Of a stretch of 64,000 nucleotides of DNA, positions 20,875-32,727 are shown piece by piece (within the stretch, counting starts at the first letter, position 1; each line of letters begins with the position of its first letter). The stretch comes from Ectocarpus siliculosus (taxonomy: Eukaryota; Sar; Phaeophyceae; Ectocarpales; Ectocarpaceae). The stretch spans positions 310,001 to 374,000 of the forward strand of contig FN649728.1 of assembly GCA_000310025.1 (NCBI GenBank), in the 5' to 3' direction. The translations under genes were made by a program, and so were the position numbers. The notes beneath the pieces were generated by a model. The model was not told the DNA's origin. It saw only the letters and a list, made by a program, of their open reading frames with translations, and did no database searches.

Positions 20875-23800
20875 ATGCCTACGCCACGTAATATTTGCAG
20901 GTTTGTTCAGAACCCCTCCAGGCGTGTTGCGTTGGAGGTTCGAATGACCAGCAGGGCCGTGAATGGCCAGGTCCCCGAGGCTGAAGATGGAGGTACGTCT
21001 AGCCATTCCTTCGTACCTCGGTGGAACGGTGTGTGTGTCGCCCATGAAACAACCTGAAAATCACGTACCGTCGCCAACGGTGAACATTTTCGCCGCAATA
21101 GACGGCAAAATCCGTCACTACACTCTGTGACCTTAATGCCTTCGTGGTGCAGGACGTAATCACTTCTTCCCTCGATCCCCCCATTCGTCATGCGCCTTTC
21201 CTCCTCCCTCGACAGCCTCGCCATACGTTGAGGAGATGAAACACGACCACAGGTCCAGCCATCAGGCAGAAGACGACGCCATTTCCTCACGAGGTACGTA
21301 GAACATCAGGGTTGATAGTCCGTAGCGGGTGACTGTTTAGTGGGCCGTGGTTGAAATTATCAGCTTCAACCATTGGTCAAATGTTGCCCTTTGACTAGAG
21401 TGGAGAACAAGCCATCCCTACGCCGGTGCCCTTTTAGGCCGCTCCACAACTTTAGAGAACCGCGGATGGCTGGGATGGAATATGCCACCTACGGTTATCT
21501 CCAGCCTCGACTGCGGCCACTCCGCAACTAAAGAGAATCGCGGAGGAGCTTTTTGTTCACGGGAATGACCATGTAATCACAGCCGAGCGAGAGTATCGTG
21601 GACACGCTTCCCCGTTCCACGCAGTTCGTCTCTAGCAAAAGGGTAGCAGACATCCCAAGACTGGCGGTGAACACTCTGCACACACCAGACCGGAGGTCGC
21701 GAGGCTATTCTAGGTTCATTACAGGTTGCGTGCCATCGGCCCAGTATATTTCTACGCTGGGTGATCTGTAGGTTGCGCTTTGTATTGCCAGGGGCATGAA
21801 GGGACGAAGGACAAGCTACACCACCACACCTCCGCGATGTGTGCCCGTGTCGCGTGTCAAGCGCCCAGGCCATAGGTTTGATGCGCACTGCTCACGACTG
21901 CGAAGCCTGCTAAACCTCACCCCCACTTGATGCCTTTCCCTACTTGCGTGCGCATCATCTGTGAAGATGTCCTGACGAAGAAAATTCTTGAAGCCATAAA
22001 CATCGACGATTTCGACCGCGTCCAAGCTCTGCTGGCTAACGCAAGCGAGATGGACAAAGAGTGCGTTCTCCTTAGACCGTACGGTGAATCAGGAACCGGC
22101 CTTCGTGGCGGAACCACTCCGCTTCTTCATGCAGCAACGCGCAGCCAGCCGGAGACATTCAAGGAGCTCGTACGAGCCTCGCCCCGCGATAAGGTGACCG
22201 TGGCATTCATTCTTCGTCACGTAGAAGACAGCATATTCCAATCCCATCTAATGCGTTTCACTTTACACTCATCACACAAGGTTATCATTGTCGCATTGTA
22301 AAATTTTAATGAGCGGGAAACAGCTGCTCGAACCTGCGGCTCCTGTCTTTGGAATAATAAATAAAAATAAATTACTGGAGATTCAAAGGGGTTCAAAGTA
22401 GTAAATACACCAGCAAGGTCAAGCGACACTGCGCCGTGTTCCCTGTGGAAGCCACATTTCAAAATACACGACATGACAAAGGGATTCTCCCCGATACTTT
22501 TGTCGCTGACTCAGTAGAGAAGATAACTACAGGGGATGTGTTGCACAATGTATCCACCTACACAGATGCTTTATAGCACCAGCTGGCATCACTGATGCAA
22601 TTCAGTGTATGGACTGAAACAAACTCAAAATAAGCCCGGTTTCCAGCCCGTTTCGTTCCACTCCCCGAAAAGACTTCAGCACATCCCTTTTGGCTGTGGT
22701 TATATCTCGAACCGGTATAGTCTTTCTATGAGATTATGTGCCCAAACACTAAACACAACGTTGATGGCGATTGTACGAGGTCGGCACATGATATACCTCT
22801 CTGGCCTCTGGTCATCAACGCACAACGTCCATACTTTCTAAAAGCCTACGGGTACTCTTGATCCCAAATCTAAGTTGCGGTTTTGCGGTTCGGCCATGCA
22901 TGGCGTGATGAGGGCGGAGGGGCCAGACAGTTTCCCCTTAGCCTCTAGTGGCCAAGGGATTATTTTTTTTGTGAGTCAACGAATCCTTCCTTCGTGACGG
23001 GGGGCAGTCGTTGTGTCTTTCCATGGATGGAGCTAACAGTGTGTTGCTCCCGTTTTGCCCGCCCACATCAGATCGTTGAAATGCTGAAGGCAAAAGATCA
23101 ACTTGGACACACGGTACTGATGGTGGCAGTGGCGAGCAAGAGCGTGGGCACTTTTGAGGCTGTCTCGAAAGCCGTCAAGGATGACTTCGACGACAGCGAG
23201 GTACGACATGCCTGTGGCGGAGTACTGTAGCAAAGAAGATCCTTCGTTTGGCTGGCTTCAAGTCTGTGCCCTAGGATCGTTGTCCTAGAAAACCGTGAAC
23301 CATTCATGTTCCACGGCGTACACGCCCAAAACAATAACTCGTAGGCTGATGCAAGTTTGCACTCTGAAAAACGTTAGCAAGACGAGAGGCGAGGTGGGTG
23401 CTATGCATACGTGACACCAGGTCGCAGGGTAGATATGATGGTGTGCACAAGAGTCCCACGCGAAAGTACCGTACAACGAGCTAATGGTTCATGTGTCCTT
23501 GACGACTTGGCCCTGAATATGTAGGATTTCTTGTCCCGTTCAGGTGGCATGTACGTTGCTTCGAGATGGCAAGAACCATACCGATTCGCCGGTGTACGCA
23601 CAGGTTGTCTGCACGAAGTTCCTCCGGCCATTCTCGTTAACTCTACTTTGTGTATGGTGTACTGTATTCCCTCAGCAACGTCGGTTGATCGAGGCTCAGG
23701 ATAAACACGGGAGAACGCTGTTTACTGCAGCAGTCCAAGGCGGATCCTCGAAAATGTTCGAAGCGACCCTAGACCATGCGCTGGGTATTCTCTTTCACGA

Positions 23801-26800
23801 TGAGGTAAGACTGTTGTCCCATCATGACTCGAAAGGTGCAGCGACTGTGCCGTTCATGCTCAATGATTGGCCTCCTTTTGGTTGAGAGCCTCCATTCAGA
23901 CCTAGTCGTGAAGGAATTTCGTGGTGGGAAAGTTGAACGAGTCCCGTCTTCGTGACGCCGCACAGTCGTAGTCCCTTCCCGTAGATGAACCTAACATGTA
24001 GAATACTTTCACGTTTTTTGCCCCCCACATCAGATCGTTCCACTGCTGACGGCGAAGGATCGACCCGGACCCACGGTACTTATGGCGGCAGCTTCGAGCG
24101 AGAGCACGGATACTTTTGAAGCTATCTTCAAAGCATCCGAGGGGTACTTCCACAAGGGGCAGGTACGAAAAAGAGCCCTTGGCTGAGCAGGCTTCCAGTT
24201 TTTGCTCTCATTGTCGTATTACACAAATCATGCACGAAGGCGGACCGGCAAGCCCGGATTATGCGGAACTATCATCTACCTCATCTCGCCGGACAAGTTG
24301 GTCGTTCGCAGCCAATGCGAAAGAAAACCAACCAACAGCAATGTCTGTGCTGCTGCTAGCAAGCGAGATCTCACGTTAAGTGCACAAGGCCACAATGTCC
24401 TCGTTGTCTCTGTTCCTCACGTGCGCTGTAAGCGGTTGTGTTGTCCCTCCATTCACCCGCCCATTCAAACCAGCCCTCCCCGACGCGGCTTCGCACTTCC
24501 CAGCATGAACGAGCTAAATAGCCGCTGCATGGCATCGAAGCCTAGTCCATAAAAACCTTCTCGCCTCTCCTCCTCGTCTACCCCCCGCTCTAGTTCCACA
24601 CCCGCTCTTGCACGCCTCGAGTTCCTCTACGGCATGGAGGATAACGCAGCCCTCCCCCTTCGAAAAAAAAGAAGTGGGGTCAGCAAGTAGAACACAACGC
24701 ACTAAGCGACGAATCGCTTGCCCGAGATTTGTGCGGAACTCTCGAGAGGCATCCCTCTGTGTGCCGTGTTCGATGGCTTCCCCGCGGGCAAGCACAGCGT
24801 AGACGCAGGACCTAGCTAGCGACGCAAAACATATTCACGGTCGCCTCCGTCCGAGAGGAACTGCAGCGCAGTTATACCTGCCCCGTGATAGGGGAGCCGG
24901 ACCGGTTGGCTTTGATGGAAGATGCCCCCAAAAGAACGATCGTAGCACGGATGGTCCTCCACCTTGTCCGAAGTGAAGGTCGCCCTCGCGTCGGAAAGAA
25001 TCATCGGGGGAGGAAAAGCAGCCGACTATGGCCGCCAGCGGGTCGGCTTGCCGCGGGGGTCGGTGTCGAGCGCGTGCTACCGTAGGCATGGAGTTACCTC
25101 GTGTTTTTTTGTCCTCTACGTTTATTGGACAGGTGTTCATTGTTCGAAAAAGTCAAGTGCCAACGGGGGTGAAGATATCAAGCAACTTGGGGGCTCTGCA
25201 GCTGGTTGTGTTGCGCGCCGGAACTGGTTTCATCTGATTGGCTCCCAATTATTTTGTTTCCCTACAACAGTGTCTGTTGATCGAGTCGCCATATGGAGGC
25301 GGGGAGGCGGTGTTATCCGCATCAATTCCAAGCGAGAACCTCCTAAACAGTTCGAAACTGCCCTGGACCATGCTCGTGACCGTCTCTCGTTCACCGTGAG
25401 GAAAGCACGTTGACACATCGTTTCAAATGCACAGTCTACAGCTACATTCATCAACGAAGACTAGCCTCCGAACGAGCACTTGTTTCAGACCCTACCTATC
25501 GTCGCCAAGGGATGGGATTTTGAAGAACTGATTGAGTCCCGCCTTCATGCCGCCGGACAGTCGTAGCCTCTTTTCGGTGAATGGAGCTATGTAGAGCTAA
25601 CACTTCCGCAACGTGCATGCTCCCTGTTTTGGCCACCCACATCAGCTCGTTGACATGTTGAAGGCGAAAGACCATGACGGACACACGATATTCACGGCGG
25701 CAGTTTCGAGCGAGCGCGTGGACACCTTTGAGACTGTCTTCCAAACAGCCAAGAAAGGCCTCCACCAGGAGCAGGTACGAGACGTTTGTGGCTTCATAGG
25801 TTTGGCACCCTGGGTTTTCATATTGTGAAAGCATGCACCACACCGCATATGTTTCAAGGTGGGAGTACGGACCCAATGCGAGGGTGACCGCAGTCGCACT
25901 GAAAATCGTTAGCAAGGACGAGACGAGGTAGATGCGAGTCCACGGCAAAGGTTCTTCACATCACACCGTGCGGCAGGTTAGATTTGATAGTGAGCGAAAC
26001 GCCACGACGGGAAAGCATCGTACAACCAGCTCAGGTTACAGTATGCTTGCCACCTTTGTGGCAGCAGTTCTTGCCACGCTCAGGGAGGACATAGCCCGCA
26101 AATCGAGGTGTAGCACCTATCTGCACGCAAGTACTTCCGACCGTTCTCATGAAGTCCTCTTTGCGTGTGGATCTCTGTTTTTCCCTAGCTGTGGCAGCTG
26201 ATCGAGTCGATCGATAACAAAGGGGGAACGTTGTTATCGGCGGCAGTTCAAAGCGGGCGCGATGCGATGTTCGAAGCGACCCTGGACTATGCTTTGGAGT
26301 CTGTCGGTCACCATGAGGTCAGAATGTGCCATCGTGGCTTCAAGTCGTATCTGCTGTGCACTTCTCCGCAGAAAATGACCTCCTTTGGTGTGCCGTGCCA
26401 TGGCGAGGTATGGTTGTCGACAATGGAAGCAGGGCATAACTGCACACAATCCTTAGACGAAAAGGCGTCGAAAACCGCAAGTAATACCCTGGCGATGGGA
26501 TATGACCGCTTCGTCTGATTTAAATAGTTTTTTCACGCGGTGCTCACCTACGAATCAACACGGCGGTAGTGTCTGAACTGTGAACGGACCACGCCTTGTT
26601 GATGAACTCGATTCTCGCTTGCTTTCCTCAGCTGTGTGTGCTCATCGAACACAAGAACAAGGATGGACAAACGCTGCTCTTCTCGGCACCGTTCGAGCTC
26701 AGCCGCAAGCTGTGGTTGAAGTCATTGGAATCCGGACATTTTGGATTTTTTGAATCAGTGGCGAGGGTTGTGCCGCCAGGGCACCGCAGTCAGGTGCTCA

Positions 26801-29800
26801 ACTAGGATCCAACCCGTTTCGAGGGATATGGAGTACTATCATATAGAAAACGAGCAATGTGTCGTGTTTTTCCGGAATGATTCTGCGAATCGGGTCCCAG
26901 TTGAACGCCCACATCAAGTGAAGATGACAACAGACTAATACGGCACGATGACGACAGTGATGTTTCGGTTGGAATGGAATTCGTGCGCTCGTCCGGGAAC
27001 GTGTGGTCCGGACAATGCGGGTACACGCCCGTGCCGCTCGATGAATAGGCTTTTGCGCATGTGATCACTGCGTTGTACAAACTCAGCCTCCAATCGCGAT
27101 CACTAAGCCTGTGCGTGTCTGTCTTCAAATAACAGCTGCTGAATGTGGGCTACACAAGTCCATTCTTGCTGCGGGCACTGCAAGACCATAATCTACTGCA
27201 AATGATGGGCACTTGCAGCAGGGAAGGTCACAAGGTGAATACTGAAGTGCCAACACATGATTTTAAGTGCTGTCATCGTTTCTACGTTGCGTTCTCGCCT
27301 CATCGCAAGTCTACAGGCACTCACGGTACCTTGGTACCTTGGCTTTTATCTCACCAAATTGTTGCAACCCCAACTTTGACACAGAGCGCTAAAATATATT
27401 GTCCTTAAATTAACGTGGTTGACGTGTCTGCTCTAGCGGACCTAGAACGAGCACGCGAAATTCGTTCTGCACTGACTGGTAGTATTGCTCACAGTTGTTT
27501 GGAGGTGGACTCTTAATCCTTGACGAACGCAAGTCGCGCATGTTTACAAACGACACTTTTAAGGATAGATTTTTTCTTTGGTGTTCATTGTTTGGGATCT
27601 GCGGGGCACCGAGGTTCATGTCGGTCGCGACCTCCTGGCACCACTTGATGATGACCGACGAAAGGCAAGATCATGTCGCCAAGGAGAGAACAAACCCATA
27701 GAACCTCATCCTAGCACGTTATAGAACCCTACGTGGCTGGTTGAGCATCAATTTTCACGCTCGCGGGCTAGAACCGATACGATGTGACTGAAACCTTTCG
27801 ATATTGTTCCCAAATGGTGGTTGGCACATTGGAGACCGTTTCACCTGCTGTATATTCGGACCGACATCACGGCGGCGCTCTTCCTGGGAATGTTCGACAC
27901 GGCCGGGCTTGTCGACTTGTCTACCCTCTCCCGCAATGAGCGTTCTTCTCACCTGTCCAAGCCATTCTTCATTGTACTTGATCCACAGTAAAGAGTACAG
28001 TGGTGGCTATTCGTTTTAAACGGGAATGGACCGTGTTTTTTTTTACACTGGCCAGTAGCGGATCCACCTTCAAACGGTATTCACATGGGGAATTTTCTCC
28101 GCAATGGTTTTCCCGTGCTCAGGATGCTGTGGATGTTGTGCGTGGTTTCACCACCCTCCCTTTGAATCATTTAACCATCTTGCAGGTAGCCGAAGAGCCA
28201 TGCTCCCAGTTGGACGTTGTATTTGCGACCTGTGTAAAGGCCGTTCTCGACGCTGCCCCCGGGGATGTTGATTCAGGCTTCACGACCCTCTCTTTCCTCA
28301 TGGCGGGTTCGGCGAGACCATCGGCAAGCCATTTGAAGAAGCTCTCCAAACACCACAAGCCTAGGGACGGATTCAAAAATTGCTGTTTGCGAGCAGTAAC
28401 ATCCGCCGCCAACCCCTTCATTCCAGGCCTGGTGCTATCGATTAGGCTTGCCGAAGCTGCGAAAGAGGCGAGCGAGGGAGACCAAAGAACGATCGACGAG
28501 GTTCGGACTAGTGTTGAAGCTCTGTTGCTCGAAATATTCGAGCGCTTACCTCGAACGGTTCCAGAGTTCGACAAAGAGAGTAAGGGTTGCTGTGCCGGCA
28601 TGTTCGAGCCGCAATTCAAGGGGGAACATCGGTCCCTAAGTCTAGAAAGCCCGCTGGAAATGATTCTTTCGAAACCGGAGCAGATGAAAACGTTTTGCAA
28701 CGTACCTCTAGTGATGGACTTCTTGTCGCGAAGGTTCGCGAGGGGTCTACCGAACCTGCAGGATACCGAAGGGGTGTTGAGGAACGCGGAAGAATTGCAG
28801 TATCTGGATCCCGGCCTCGTTATTGGGGATGGCGGAGAGGAGCTCTCGAAGGTCAAGTGGTATGACGGGGGAGGGTGTCAGTATGCCCAGTGCTTGCTTC
28901 ACCCTCGCACACTGCTACAGGCAGCACACGATGGAGTCCCAAACCTAACGTGGTTTTCAGGGGCACAGTTCGTTGTCGCGGGAGTGGCAGCGGAGCCAAA
29001 CAGCTACTACCAGGTCCCGGCTATGAGATTCTTGCTGGACTTCATCGCGTACGTCGCGATGATTGCAGCGTTGGGCCATTTCGTCCTCTTCCACAGCACA
29101 CGCGGAGGTGAAGTCGGAGAAGATGGTGCCTGGGATCGGGAAATTACCTGGGCAGAAGGATCCTTCGCGACAATATTCATCTTTGTGAGTGTTGGAGGCG
29201 CAACAGGCACTATCCAGTACAACAGCTTCAAATGTCGAGTTATCGTGACGTCGGCGCACACCGTACAAGGGGGGGGGGGGGGGGTGTACTCATAGTCGTG
29301 CATGCCGTAGTCGTTTGACCATTGACCTCGCATCCCTACAAAGCCGGGATGGAGCACGCCGGGTTCTCACCGGACCAGGCTCTCACATCACCAAGCGCGA
29401 ATCGCCGTGAGGTATTTGGCGAGTCGCATGAAGGGTGAGCTGCATCCTGCTAAGGGTGTTCGGCATCTTGTGCTTACTTCCTTGCGTACGGATGGCAGCT
29501 GCATATGACCTAATTTGTTTTCTGGTGCTTTCACTTTCCAGAGACGGTTGTAAGCACTGTGTAACTGCCTCGAGGATGCTTGACCATTTTAACACAACGT
29601 GGTGCGATCATCCCCCGTTGCGCGGAGTAAGGGTTCTCCACCCCTCACAACATGATCTACTCGACCACCATTATGGTTACCGCCAAAAAAAAACACCGAG
29701 GTACAAAAAAAAAGCGGTAACCTGGTTGCCGAGTTCACGAAGTGAATTGGCTTCTTTTACAACGTCGTTGCCAAGCGACGAAAACCCAATCCCGATGGCA

Positions 29801-32727
29801 AACACCGAGGGGGGGGCTTGTTTTACAACATCGTTGCCAAGCGACGAAAACCCAACCCCGATGGCAAACACCGGGGGGGGCGGCTTGTTTTACAACGTCG
29901 TTGCCAAGCGACGAAAACCCAACCCCGATGGCAAACACCGGGGGGGGCGGCTTGTTTTACAACGTCGTTGCCAAGCGACGAAAACCCAACCCCGATGGCA
30001 AACAAGGCCGAGGGGGGGGGAGGGGGGGGGGGGGGGGGGGACCCCTTTTTTTGTTGGCCCAAACCTTTTGACCTTGGCCCCCCCCCCCCTTTTAAAAAGG
30101 AAACCCTTTCCCCCCCCCAAAAAAAACCCCCCCAAAATTTGGGGGCCTTTTTTTTTTTTCCCCAAAACCCCAAAAAAATTTTTGGGACTTTTTTCCCCCC
30201 CCCCCCGGGGCCCCTTGGGCCCCCTTTTTTTCCCCAATTTTCCGAAGGTTTTTTTGGGGGGGGGTNNNNNNNNNNNNNNNNNNNNNNNNNNNNNNNNNNN
30301 NNNNNNNNNNNNNNNNNNNNNNNNNNNNNNNNNNNNNNNNNNNNNNNNNNNNNNNNNNNNNNNNNGGGGGGGGGGGGGGGGGCGTATTCATTTGTTGCTT
30401 GCCGTAGTCATTTGACCATTGACCACGCGTCCCTTTCGAGACGGAGCACCGTTCCTACACCTACTAGAGACACCACCAACATTTGGGAGCTCTTTACGTT
30501 TCTGCCACAAACTCCATAAAAATTTCTTGCACATCTTATCCCCGTCCTCTAGGGCCTCTTGTGCCCACCATCTATCCCCAATTATCGCGATCGTTTTTTC
30601 GCTGTTGTCTAATTTACCAAACTTGTCCATGTCACACCCTCTCTGTCTCATTTCCTCCTCGAGATCCTCTCTTTCCTTCCTGTACAACTCACACGGAGGG
30701 GGGGGGGGTTGTAGAATACCGCGTGCTCAACCCTGTGTTGCGGGGGAAACGTCGCCGGCGATTGGGTGTGGGCCAAGGCTGTAGTATTGGTGACAATTTA
30801 CCGCTCGTTTCCGCCCTTCCGTGGCGAGCACACACGTTACCCACTCGTGTCTAGCCATGGGACAAATGCATAAAAGTCGCCCCCCCACTCTTTTATTTGG
30901 ACCTCGTTGTCTACGCGTGTGATGGGGGCAGGCTGGAGGGTTTCGTGAAGCGCGAGAGATGTGGAAGGACATCGACAGGTACTTCAAAGACCAGTGGAAC
31001 GTCCTGGACGTGCTGGGTCTCCTGTGCCTGTCCATTGGGTTGGTCATCAGAGGCGTCGATTGGACTAGTCCATGGGGGACTGCATTCTACGCGCTAAGTG
31101 CTCCGCTGTTCGTTTCTCGCGTTCTTTTCTTCGCCCAGGTTCTTCCTTTTCAGGGCCCTATGATCAAGGTAGGTTTCAAGATACACAGATTGTTAGGATA
31201 GAGGGGCTATCCCCTACTGTAAGGCCGAAGGAGCCAGCGCTGACTACCTTTTTTGTTAGGAATAGCCCCCCTGCACAGCCGTGCTATTGATGCCGAAAGT
31301 GCTTTGATGCCACATGTTCGGCTTTCGTAGATACGTTTTCCGCATGACATGCGGATTTATTTTTCATCGGAAGCTTTGAAGGTGAGGCGGCTTCAGCAAT
31401 TATACACGTCCTGCAACAGCCAGTCGTCAGTTCGAGTACACTATTGATTCGACGAGTGACTGAGCAGTGTGATCCACGTCGTTGTAAACCACAGGTGATA
31501 TTCCGCATGACGACAACTCTCCTCAAGTTTGGGTTCGTGATGGTGGTCGTGATGATGGGGTTTGCGATGGCTCTCCACGTTCTTTATCATGACGTCGATA
31601 GCTTTGGCACGACATTCCTTGCCCTTTTCAAGGCAATGCTTGGCGATGTCGACTTCTTTAACGAAATCGCCACTGACCAGTACGACAATGACAGTGTGGC
31701 AACCGTTCTGCTCGTGGTGTACCTATTCGTCGTCACGATTATGCTCCTGAACCTCTTGGTAGCAATTTTGAGCACGTCGCATGCAGAGGTCCAGGACAAC
31801 GTGAAAGTGGAGGTAAAAGTTTCGAAGGCGCGCGTCGTAGAACACTACCAGTGGGTCGTAGAGCACCACGTGCTGCCTGCCCCCTTCAACGTGTTGCAGG
31901 AGGTCCTATCGTGGGCCGTGTGGATGGTTGTTATGCTCTGCTGGTTGGTAGTCGCAATTCTCCAGGGGATGAGGATGGGGACCTTGAGAGAGGGTTGTGA
32001 GCAAGCGAACAGTGTTTATGTCCACGTTCGCAATGCATTTGGGCAATTTGTGTTTTGGTTGGTGTTGGGTCTCGTAGCTGTTTCTACCGGGGTGGCTATG
32101 TGGATTCTTTCGGGTCTCCCGATTTTTCCCTACGCGCAATACGCGTGGTACAAACAGTACAAGGGAGCAGAGCTGACGAGCCAGGAGTGGACAGGCTTGG
32201 GGCTGTGTTCCATATGTGGGCGGTATGTTCTGATTTTTTTGTGGTGTGTGATCGGTGCTCCAATGTCTCTGGTAGTGCTGTGGCTGGCGGCTTTTGTTCG
32301 TCAAGTACTCCCTGATTGCTTTCTTCCTGCGAAAGAAAAATCCCCCCCTTCTGTCGGAAAGCCTGCAATAGAGAGAATGTTGCTGAAGGGTGATGCCGGT
32401 GCAAGGGCTGACAAGCTGCGTAAGTTTCTGGAGGACCCGATGGATGATGAACATGTTCGCCAGGATGAGAAAGAAAGGCGTGCCACTGTGGAGCACATCA
32501 AGCTTCTCCGCAACCGCCTCGAAAAAACATCAATGGATAACATCAAGCTTCTCCGCGACCACCTCGAAGAAACAACCAAAAGCGAGCTTCAGCGCCTGAA
32601 TGATCGCATGGCGAGTCTCGAAGCAAAGCTTGAGAAGAGGAGGTCCGTGCGTACCAATAGGCGGCGACACGTACATCGAAAGGGTGAAGCTGAGTTGTCA
32701 AGCCCTTCTTCTGAAGGTGCTATTTAA
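20875..32727 (+). CDS. Ankyrin-repeat TRP-like cation channel, multi-exon
   Basis: Exons: 20875-20992, 21216-21293, 21967-22193, 23072-23200, 23676-23804, 24034-24162, ~25271-25395, 25646-25774, 26189-26317, 26632-26793, 27136-27234, 27772-27973, 28186-29184, 30932-31168, 31495-32727; about 1,370 residues. From exon 3 onward introns are phase 0. The N-terminal half is ankyrin-like (TTPLLHAATR, KHGRTLFTAAVQ). S1 is MRFLLDFIAYVAMIAALGHF; S2 spans the 29184/30932 junction; RYFKDQWNVLD leads into S3; S4 ends VLPFQGPMIK; S5 follows at the start of the last exon; the pore helix reads FLALFKAMLGDVDFF; S6 is YLFVVTIMLLNLLVAILS. Three more hydrophobic segments and a coiled coil follow. Probable Ca2+/cation channel in a membrane. 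Exons 7 and 12 contain frameshifts. Confidence 0.8.
22982..26317 (+). repeat. Three tandem copies of a two-exon ankyrin unit
   Basis: Units at about 22982-23804, 23933-25395 and 25522-26317. Each has an A exon (LKAKD..GHT...TFE, 23072, 24034, 25646) and a B exon (LIE....G.TL..A...MFEATLD, 23676, 25271, 26189). All intact exons are exactly 129 nt and phase 0 at both ends. The introns before the A exons also align, all ending CCACATCAG, so genomic segments were duplicated, not only exons. Confidence 0.85.
25271..25395 (+). pseudogene. Frameshifted B-type ankyrin exon
   Basis: The first half reads LLIESPYGGGEAVLSASIPS and matches sister exons; the second half matches them (FETALDHARDRL) only in the next frame. 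The exon is 125 nt instead of 129. Because neighbouring introns are phase 0, skipping this exon would keep the channel frame open. Deletion or sequence error. Confidence 0.6.
27772..27973 (+). pseudogene. TRP exon 12 with a 1-nt frameshift
   Basis: After acceptor GGCTAG the frame reads NRYDVTETF. One nucleotide later the coding-looking frame DIVPKWWLAHWRPFHLLY runs to a GTACTT donor in phase 0. The 202-nt length is one more than a multiple of three, as expected for a single inserted base near 27799. Confidence 0.5.
29262..29332. repeat. Direct repeat bordering the intron repeat/gap region, left copy
   Basis: A G-run, then TACTCAT... and a GCCGTAGTC-g-TTTGACCATTGACC block. The right copy is at about 30366-30436, just after the gap. 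The pair encloses the minisatellite and the corrupted sequence, about 1.1 kb apart. Confidence 0.55.
29751..30007. repeat. 66-67-bp minisatellite, four copies, in a TRP intron
   Basis: TTTTACAAC starts at 29755, 29821, 29888 and 29955. Units are about 97% identical and end in a variable G-run. Frames through it are open but the array lies inside the intron between S1/S2 exons. Confidence 0.9.
30008..30384. other. Corrupted homopolymer-stretched sequence and 100-N gap
   Basis: From ~30014 almost every base is stretched into runs (CCCCAAAACCCC, TTTTTGGG), followed by N at 30266-30365 and a long G-run. This is not plausible biological sequence; it looks like a failed read end or polishing artefact beside the minisatellite. 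Confidence 0.9.
30385..30931. other. Intron remainder after the gap
   Basis: A minus-strand frame (30388-30687) gives a Lys/Glu-rich peptide (MYRKEREDLEEEMRQRG) that looks coding-like and may be part of an inserted element; I cannot identify it. Confidence 0.25.

Noticed and set aside
29435-30519. Long plus-strand ORFs crossing the minisatellite and the N gap
   Set aside because: They run through artefactual homopolymer sequence and N bases inside an intron.
30388-30687. Lys/Glu-rich minus-strand ORF as a gene
   Set aside because: No domain, no splice context, next to corrupted sequence.
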